Source: Pseudomonadota bacterium
GTDB lineage: Bacteria; Pseudomonadota; Alphaproteobacteria; Rhizobiales; Xanthobacteraceae
Reading direction: 5' to 3'
Assembly: GCA_023390695.1 (NCBI GenBank)
Contig: JAEWCJ010000092.1
Location: 1-12,263, forward strand
DNA length: 12,263 bases
The position numbers and the translations under genes are program-made. The notes below the pieces were generated by a model, which did not search any database, was not told the origin of the DNA, and was given only the letters and a program-made list of their open reading frames with translations. Positions 8,426-12,263 of this stretch are shown here, in pieces (position 1 is the first letter of the stretch; each line of letters begins with the position of its first letter).

Positions 8426-8893
8426 TTACGCGGCTTGCCTGGTCTCGACCGCCTTGCCTTCGATGGCCTTGCCGGAATTGATGGCAATCTGGCGCGGCTT
8501 CTTGGCTTCCGGGATCTCGCGGACGAGATCGACATGCAGCAGGCCGTTCTCAAGCGAGGCGCCCTTCACCTGGACGAAATCGGCAAGCTGGAAAACGCGC
8601 TCGAAGGCGCGGGCCGCGATGCCCTGATACAGCACCTCGCCGACTTTCTGCTCCGACTTGCTCTGCTTCTCGCCCTTGATGGTGAGGGTGGTTTCCTTGA
8701 GCTCGATATTGAGCTCGTTCTCGCCGAAGCCGGCGACGGCAACGGTTACGCGATAGTCGTTCTCGCCGGTCCGCTCGAGATTGTAGGGCGGGTAGCCCGG
8801 TGCGCTGTCAAAGCTTCCTTGATCGAGCAGGTTGAACAGGCGATCGAAGCCGACGGTGGAACGATAGAAGGGAGTGAGATCGAACGTACGCAT
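8426..8893 (-). CDS. Small heat-shock protein, Hsp20/alpha-crystallin family (class A, IbpA/HspA-like)
   Basis: This is an ATP-independent cytoplasmic holdase that binds unfolding proteins during heat stress and hands them to DnaK/ClpB. The 155-residue protein begins MRTFDLTPFYRSTVGFDRLFN, the usual N-terminus of rhizobial class A small heat-shock proteins. The alpha-crystallin domain spans roughly 34-126, from YPPYNLER to the signature A112-S-L-E-N-G-L-L119. A C-terminal I-A-I (136-138) is the I-x-I anchor used in oligomer assembly. The start at 8893 is chosen because it has GGAGGA 7 nt upstream and gives the conserved N-terminus. A longer frame from 9010 would run through the thermometer and promoter. 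Regulation is by the RNA thermometer and heat-shock-type promoter directly upstream; the gene is monocistronic, with its own terminator. Confidence 0.97.
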   Translation of the reverse strand: MRTFDLTPFYRSTVGFDRLFNLLDQGSFDSAPGYPPYNLERTGENDYRVTVAVAGFGENELNIELKETTLTIKGEKQSKSEQKVGEVLYQGIAARAFERVFQLADFVQVKGASLENGLLHVDLVREIPEAKKPRQIAINSGKAIEGKAVETRQAA

Positions 8894-8978
8894 TGGAATG
8901 TCCTCCATTGAGCAACATCTAGATGGGTCCGCCCCGAAGGGCCGGACCGGGTTATGCGCAACCTTTTGGTCTGCGCAG
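8894..8978 (-). promoter_or_regulatory. ROSE-type RNA thermometer in the 5' leader of the Hsp20 gene
   Basis: The leader folds into three consecutive hairpins in minus-strand RNA. Hairpin I (8977-8955) pairs UGCGCA with UGCGCA and ACC with GGU around an AAAA loop, with one bulged G. Hairpin II (8948-8926) pairs GGUCC/GGACC and GCCC/GGGC, closed by a UUCG loop with one bulged G. Hairpin III (about 8919-8897) pairs GAUGU with ACAUU and CUC with GAG around an AAUG loop. It contains the ROSE-conserved UUGCU (8915-8911) opposite the Shine-Dalgarno GGAGGA (8906-8901), with G8913 facing G8902. ROSE elements in rhizobial small heat-shock genes have this layout, including a G opposite the SD whose non-canonical pairing gives temperature sensitivity. 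Translation should be blocked at normal temperature and released on heating. Class is recognised from motif and fold by eye. Confidence 0.87.
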
Positions 8979-8983
8979 GACTC

Positions 8984-9011
8984 ATTTAGGAAGGCCATTT
9001 CGCCGGTCAAG
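8984..9011 (-). promoter_or_regulatory. Heat-shock-type (RpoH-like) promoter of the Hsp20 gene
   Basis: On the minus strand CTTGAC (9011-9006) is followed after 16 bp by CTAAAT (8989-8984). CTTG at -35 is the mark of alphaproteobacterial RpoH promoters, and the -10 is an acceptable match. Transcription would start near 8977, exactly where hairpin I of the thermometer begins, which supports both calls. A housekeeping sigma factor could also read TTGACC/CTAAAT. Confidence 0.55.
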
Positions 9012-9020
9012 AGGGAGCAA

Positions 9021-9034
9021 GATTTAGATAAATC
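9021..9034. repeat. AT-rich palindrome upstream of the Hsp20 promoter
   Basis: GATTTAGATAAATC is a 14-bp sequence with perfect 6-bp arms (GATTTA/TAAATC), centred about 50 bp before the predicted Hsp20 transcription start, in an AT-rich patch unlike its GC-rich surroundings. It could be an activator or repressor site, or an UP-element-like region for RNA polymerase alpha. No factor is known. Confidence 0.35.
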
Positions 9035-9066
9035 AATGCCTTACAAGATTTTTTCCGCGCCGCAGG

Positions 9067-9093
9067 GCGCAGGAGGCGCAATTGAGCCTGCGC
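9067..9093. repeat. Inverted repeat overlapping the hydrolase promoter
   Basis: GCGCAGG (9067-9073) and CCTGCGC (9087-9093) are perfect 7-bp arms separated by 13 bp. The right arm touches the -35 box at 9082-9087. Spacing and position suit an operator for a dimeric repressor of the downstream hydrolase gene, but this is inference. Confidence 0.3.
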
Positions 9094-9109
9094 GATAGCC
9101 TGCTATAAG
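9082..9109 (+). promoter_or_regulatory. Candidate sigma-70-type promoter of the alpha/beta hydrolase gene
   Basis: TTGAGC (4 of 6) is followed after 16 bp by TATAAG (5 of 6 matches to TATAAT). Transcription would start near 9116, only about 24 nt before the ATG at 9140, giving a short leader. The -10 is the best one seen in this intergenic region. Confidence 0.5.
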
Positions 9110-9139
9110 CGCGGCAGTCCTGCCCGGTTGCTGTTCTTC

Positions 9140-10084
9140 ATGAAACTGATCTCGATTCCCGCCAATCCGGTGCCTGACGACGTTGTCACCGGCATTCTCA
9201 AGACGCCGGACAAGGTCGAGCTGCGCTATGCCCGCTGGGCGCCGCCGCCCGGCCGCAAGGGCACCGTCTGTATTCTCCACGGGCGCACGGAATTCATCGA
9301 AAAGTATTTCGAGACCGTGCGCGATTTGCGCAGCCGCGGCTTTGCCGTGGCGAGCATCGACTTCCGCGGTCAGGGCCTGTCGCAACGGGTATTGTCCGAT
9401 CCGCGCAAAGGGCATGTCGACAGTTTCGCGGATTTCGAGATCGATCTCGAAACCTTCATGAAGGAGATCGTGCTGCCGGACTGTCCGCCGCCCTATTACG
9501 CGCTGGGACATTCCACGGGCGCTGCGGTCCTGCTGCGGATCAATGCAAAGGGCTACCGCTGGTTTGACCGCATGGTGCTGTGCGCGCCATTGCTCGAACT
9601 GTCGAAGCAGACATTTCCGCCTTACTCGGAAACGGTCGTCAGCTTCCTCAAGTCTATCGGGCTTGGGCGCTCGTATATTCCTGGCGGCAACAGCACGATT
9701 GTGGCCTCCAAACCGTTTGTGGGGAACATTCTCACCTCTGACCCCGTGCGCTATGCCCGCACATTGTCGGTCGTGGAAACCGAACCGGCGCTGGGAATCG
9801 GTTCGCCGACGGTGGGCTGGGCCTATGCCGCGTTCCAGGCGATGCATCTGTTCGACAATCCCGCCTATGCCGCGAAAATACATCAGCCGGTTCTGATGAT
9901 CGCTGCCGGACGGGACGTGATCGTCTCCACGCCCAGGATCGAATCCTATGCGACGCGTCTGCGTGCCGGTGCGCATCTCATCATCGCCGGTGCGAAGCAT
10001 GAGATCATGATGGAGCAGGACCGTTACCGCTCGCAGTTCTGGGCGGCGTTCGACGCTTTCGTTCCGGGCACGTCGGTTTATTGA
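9140..10084 (+). CDS. Alpha/beta hydrolase, PldB/lysophospholipase-like (serine hydrolase)
   Basis: This is a serine hydrolase of the PldB / monoacylglycerol-lipase-like group (Hydrolase_4 type). Such enzymes cleave acyl esters of lysophospholipids or monoglycerides, but the substrate here is unproven. In the 314-residue product, HGRTEFIEKYFE (47-58) and DFRGQGLSQR (74-83) match the conserved early motifs. The nucleophile elbow is G123-H-S-T-G127 with Ser125, the acid is probably D259 (GRDVIVS), and the histidine is H287 (AKHEIMME), so the triad is complete. No signal peptide is seen; it is probably cytoplasmic or membrane-peripheral. I chose ATG 9140 (MKLISIPANP); an in-frame TTG at 9128 would add four residues, and neither has a clear Shine-Dalgarno. 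A promoter sits just upstream. Its stop overlaps the end of convergent hisN by 7 bp. Confidence 0.87.
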   Translation: MKLISIPANPVPDDVVTGILKTPDKVELRYARWAPPPGRKGTVCILHGRTEFIEKYFETVRDLRSRGFAVASIDFRGQGLSQRVLSDPRKGHVDSFADFEIDLETFMKEIVLPDCPPPYYALGHSTGAAVLLRINAKGYRWFDRMVLCAPLLELSKQTFPPYSETVVSFLKSIGLGRSYIPGGNSTIVASKPFVGNILTSDPVRYARTLSVVETEPALGIGSPTVGWAYAAFQAMHLFDNPAYAAKIHQPVLMIAAGRDVIVSTPRIESYATRLRAGAHLIIAGAKHEIMMEQDRYRSQFWAAFDAFVPGTSVY

Positions 10085-10866
10085 ACGCCTTTCAGCAATG
10101 TCATCGCGGCCTCATGCACGCGGGCATCGCCTGCGGCTATGACGCGGCCGCCGGCTTCCGCCGGACCGCCCTCCCATGACGTGACAATGCCGCCGGCGCC
10201 GCGAATGATCGGGATCAGCGGTGCGATGTCATGCGCCTTCAGTTCGGTCTCGATCACGAGGTCGACATGGCCGGCCGCCAGCATGCAATAGGCATAGCAG
10301 TCGCCGCCATAGCGCGAGAGCTTCACGGCATTCTCCACGCGCTGGAAGATCGCACGGTCCGCCTCCTTCATCAGCAGCGGACTGGTGGTGAACAGAATCG
10401 CGTCCGAGAGCGAGGCGCACGCGCGCACGTGCAGATCGCGGTTGCCGGCCGGTCCGCGGTAATGCGCGGCCTGACCGTCGCCGGTGAAGCGCTCGCGTAT
10501 GAAGGGCTGGTGCATCATGCCGAAGACCGGCTCGCCCAGTCGCATCAGGGCAATGAGCGTGCCCCAGACAGGCATGCCCGCGATGAAGGATTTCGTGCCG
10601 TCGATCGGATCGAGCACCCACACATATTCGGCATCGCCGCGGTCGTTTCCGAATTCCTCGCCGATGATGCCGTGCTCGGGAAAATGTCGGCGGATCAGCG
10701 TGCGCATGGCCTGTTCGGCGGCCCGGTCGGCGGCCGTGACGGGATCGAAGCTGCCTCCCGCATTCTTGTCATCCGCGCCAAGCGAGGTTCGGAAAAATGG
10801 CAGGATGGTCTCGCCCGAGGCGGTCGCAAGTTGATCGACAAAGGCTGCGAAATCGATAGCGGTCAT
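10078..10866 (-). CDS. hisN: Histidinol-phosphatase, inositol-monophosphatase family (HisN)
   Basis: This is a magnesium-dependent phosphatase of the inositol monophosphatase fold. It most resembles HisN, which removes phosphate from histidinol phosphate in histidine synthesis, in bacteria lacking the HisB-type phosphatase. The 262-residue protein shows DPVTAADRAAE (41-51), GEEFG (69-73), and the metal site WVLDPIDGTKSFIAGMPVWGTL (83-104) with D86 and D89. Further on are GGDCYAYCMLAAGHVDLVIE (187-206) and AHDIAPL (211-217) with the last metal ligand D213. TKSFI.G.P.WGTLIAL after the metal site is characteristic of HisN rather than SuhB or CysQ. The ATG has a GGAAGG only 1 nt away plus GGA about 10 nt upstream, so the ribosome-binding site is poor, but an in-frame stop eight codons upstream excludes a much longer protein. 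It is convergent with the hydrolase gene and divergent from the MFS gene. Confidence 0.86.
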   Translation of the reverse strand: MTAIDFAAFVDQLATASGETILPFFRTSLGADDKNAGGSFDPVTAADRAAEQAMRTLIRRHFPEHGIIGEEFGNDRGDAEYVWVLDPIDGTKSFIAGMPVWGTLIALMRLGEPVFGMMHQPFIRERFTGDGQAAHYRGPAGNRDLHVRACASLSDAILFTTSPLLMKEADRAIFQRVENAVKLSRYGGDCYAYCMLAAGHVDLVIETELKAHDIAPLIPIIRGAGGIVTSWEGGPAEAGGRVIAAGDARVHEAAMTLLKGVQ

Positions 10867-10985
10867 GCCTTCCAGTCCGTTGGGACATTACACCTATCGA
10901 AGACTCGCATATCGGGCAACTGTCGCTTGCTGCGCGCATGGGGCCGTGCAACGAAGAGACTGCGGAAGTCAGGAAGGCCGGGTCT
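10867..10985. promoter_or_regulatory. Divergent promoter region between hisN and the MFS gene
   Basis: This 119-bp gap must hold both start signals. On the plus strand, AGGAAGG (10971-10977) lies 8 nt before the MFS ATG at 10986 and decides that start. Possible promoter boxes such as TTACAC with TATCGG 16 bp downstream are weak, and I could not single out a convincing promoter on either strand. Confidence 0.4.
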
Positions 10986-12260
10986 ATGACGACGCAGAGC
11001 GAGCCGATCGCGCGAGTTTTGATTCCCTGGCGTGCGACCGTCATTCTGGTCTGCACGCTGGGCTCGGTCTATATGGTCAGCCAGTTCTTGCGCAATTCGG
11101 TCGCGGTGATCGCGCCCAATCTTGCGCAAGAATTGCATCTCAGCGCTTCCGAGATCGGCCTTCTGGCGAGTGCCTTCTTCTTTGCTTTCGCCGCCGCTCA
11201 AATTCCGCTCGGAATAGCGCTGGACCGCTATGGCCCAAAGGCCTGCATGCTGGTGTGCGGAGGCATCGCCGCCTTTGGCGCGGTGATGTTCGCAACCGCA
11301 ACGTCTCCCGGCGGGTTGATAGCCTCCCGTATTCTGATGGGGATGGGCTCGTCCTGTTACCTGATGGCGCCGCTGGCTCTTTTCGCGCAGCGCTATGCGC
11401 CGCATCAATTCGCGTCCCTGACGGGAATCCAAATGGGTCTCGGCAGTATCGGAACGCTGATCGCGACGGCGCCGTTTGCATTTGCCGTGGCGGCCATCGG
11501 GTGGCGCGCGACATTTTTCGGCGTGGCCGCGCTAATGGTGCTGGCAACGGCCTGCGTCATGATCGTGGTGCGTGAGAATGGCGGTTCGGCGCCGCGTTTC
11601 GAGCGCAAGAAAGAAAGCCTCGCCGAGAGCCTGGCCGGACTGGCCGCGGCGATTCGGACGCCGTCCGTATGCGCCATCTTCGTCATGCATCTTGTCGCCC
11701 ATGCGAGTTTCGTCCAGGTGGTCGGGCTCTGGGGCGGCCCGTATCTGACGCACATCTACGGCTACGATCTGACCGCCCGCGGCAACATGCTGTTCGCGGC
11801 GGCGATCGCGCAGGTGGCCGCCGCTTGCCTCTGGGGCCCGACGGACCGGATCTTCCGCTCTTACAAGCTGCCGGTCCTGTTGGGGGCCGGTTCAACGGCG
11901 CTGGTCTTGGCGACTGTCGCCGTTTTCGGCGTTCTGTCGCCGGGCTGGCTGCTCGTCTGGTTTGTGTTGGCGGGCGCCATGACCGCTTACACCCCGGTTC
12001 TGATCGCGCATGGAAAATCGCTGTTTCCGCCGCATCTCGTCGGGCGTGGCATGACGCTGCTCAATATGGGGACCATGGGCGGTGTATTCCTCGCTCAGCT
12101 GGTGAGCGGGTTCCTGATCGATCTGTTTCCGAGCACCAACGGCGCCTACGCGCTCGATGCCTACCGATTCGTCTTCGGCATGCAGGCGGCCGCGGTGACG
12201 GTCGCTTCTGTCGTTTATTTGTTCTGGGTGCGCGATCCTTGGCGGGATACGCGCGAATAA
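10986..12260 (+). CDS. Major facilitator superfamily transporter, substrate unknown
   Basis: This is an inner-membrane secondary transporter with the hydrophobic pattern of a 12-helix MFS protein in 424 residues, a typical length. The loop between helices 2 and 3 carries the MFS signature as GIALDRYGPK (D80, R81, G83, K85). RILMGMGSSCYLMAPLAL fits helix 4. A hydrophilic central loop (about residues 187-210, ENGGSAPRFERKKESLAES) divides the two six-helix halves. The protein ends in a charged tail, WVRDPWRDTRE. The start at ATG 10986 (MTTQSEPIAR) is preferred because AGGAAGG lies 8 nt upstream; an ATG at 10938 would add 16 hydrophilic residues and has no ribosome-binding site. It is divergent from hisN. 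Neither context nor motifs reveal the substrate or direction of transport. Confidence 0.9.
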   Translation: MTTQSEPIARVLIPWRATVILVCTLGSVYMVSQFLRNSVAVIAPNLAQELHLSASEIGLLASAFFFAFAAAQIPLGIALDRYGPKACMLVCGGIAAFGAVMFATATSPGGLIASRILMGMGSSCYLMAPLALFAQRYAPHQFASLTGIQMGLGSIGTLIATAPFAFAVAAIGWRATFFGVAALMVLATACVMIVVRENGGSAPRFERKKESLAESLAGLAAAIRTPSVCAIFVMHLVAHASFVQVVGLWGGPYLTHIYGYDLTARGNMLFAAAIAQVAAACLWGPTDRIFRSYKLPVLLGAGSTALVLATVAVFGVLSPGWLLVWFVLAGAMTAYTPVLIAHGKSLFPPHLVGRGMTLLNMGTMGGVFLAQLVSGFLIDLFPSTNGAYALDAYRFVFGMQAAAVTVASVVYLFWVRDPWRDTRE

Positions 12261-12263
12261 CAG

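Noticed and set aside
8894..9010. A 39-residue N-terminal extension of the Hsp20 protein, starting at 9010
   Set aside because: It would translate through the promoter, all three thermometer hairpins and the SD. The internal ATG at 8893 gives the conserved MRTFDL start with an ideal SD.
9128..9139. TTG start adding four residues to the alpha/beta hydrolase
   Set aside because: A rare start codon without SD support; ATG 9140 is the simpler choice, though neither has a clear SD.
10938..10985. An upstream ATG adding 16 residues to the MFS transporter
   Set aside because: It has no Shine-Dalgarno and adds a hydrophilic segment; ATG 10986 has AGGAAGG at good spacing.
1..12263. Mobile element, phage, defence island, CRISPR or other new multi-gene system
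   Set aside because: No transposase, integrase, repeat-spacer array, terminal repeats or toxin-antitoxin pair was seen; every gene is of housekeeping or common accessory type.

Overview
The window looks like ordinary chromosome of a high-GC alphaproteobacterium, most likely a member of the Hyphomicrobiales (Rhizobiales). This rests on the gltB-gltD protein sequences, a HisN-type histidinol phosphatase, an Hsp20 gene preceded by a ROSE-type RNA thermometer (a hallmark of rhizobia and relatives), and a PepSY-like secreted protein of a kind I recall from this group. I see no phage, transposon, CRISPR, tRNA or rRNA signal, and base composition is fairly even throughout.

Layout, left to right. 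Positions 1-5803 (minus strand) hold the glutamate synthase operon gltB-gltD; gltD runs off the left edge. Positions 5804-6191 are a 388-bp divergent control region with several inverted repeats. Positions 6192-7244 (plus) encode a low-specificity threonine aldolase, followed at 7315-8166 by a secreted, largely disordered protein of unknown function. Positions 8167-8425 are non-coding and carry two back-to-back terminators, one bidirectional and one for the minus strand. Positions 8426-8893 (minus) encode a small heat-shock protein. Its 5' leader (8894-8978) folds into three hairpins, the last masking the Shine-Dalgarno sequence, and a heat-shock-like promoter lies just upstream. Positions 9140-10084 (plus) encode a PldB-like alpha/beta hydrolase, converging with and overlapping hisN (10078-10866, minus) by 7 bp. 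Positions 10986-12260 (plus) encode an MFS transporter divergent from hisN.

Functionally, GltBD (ammonia assimilation), threonine aldolase (threonine/glycine interconversion) and HisN (histidine synthesis) share an amino-acid metabolism theme, but they lie in separate transcription units and nothing shows co-regulation. The best-supported regulatory element is the ROSE thermometer: transcription is predicted to begin at the foot of its first hairpin, and translation to be blocked at low temperature by pairing of the SD region. I found no evidence of a new multi-gene system. The more open items are the secreted protein with its duplicated heptapeptide, its possibly masked ribosome-binding site, and the palindromes in the gltB/ltaE control region.
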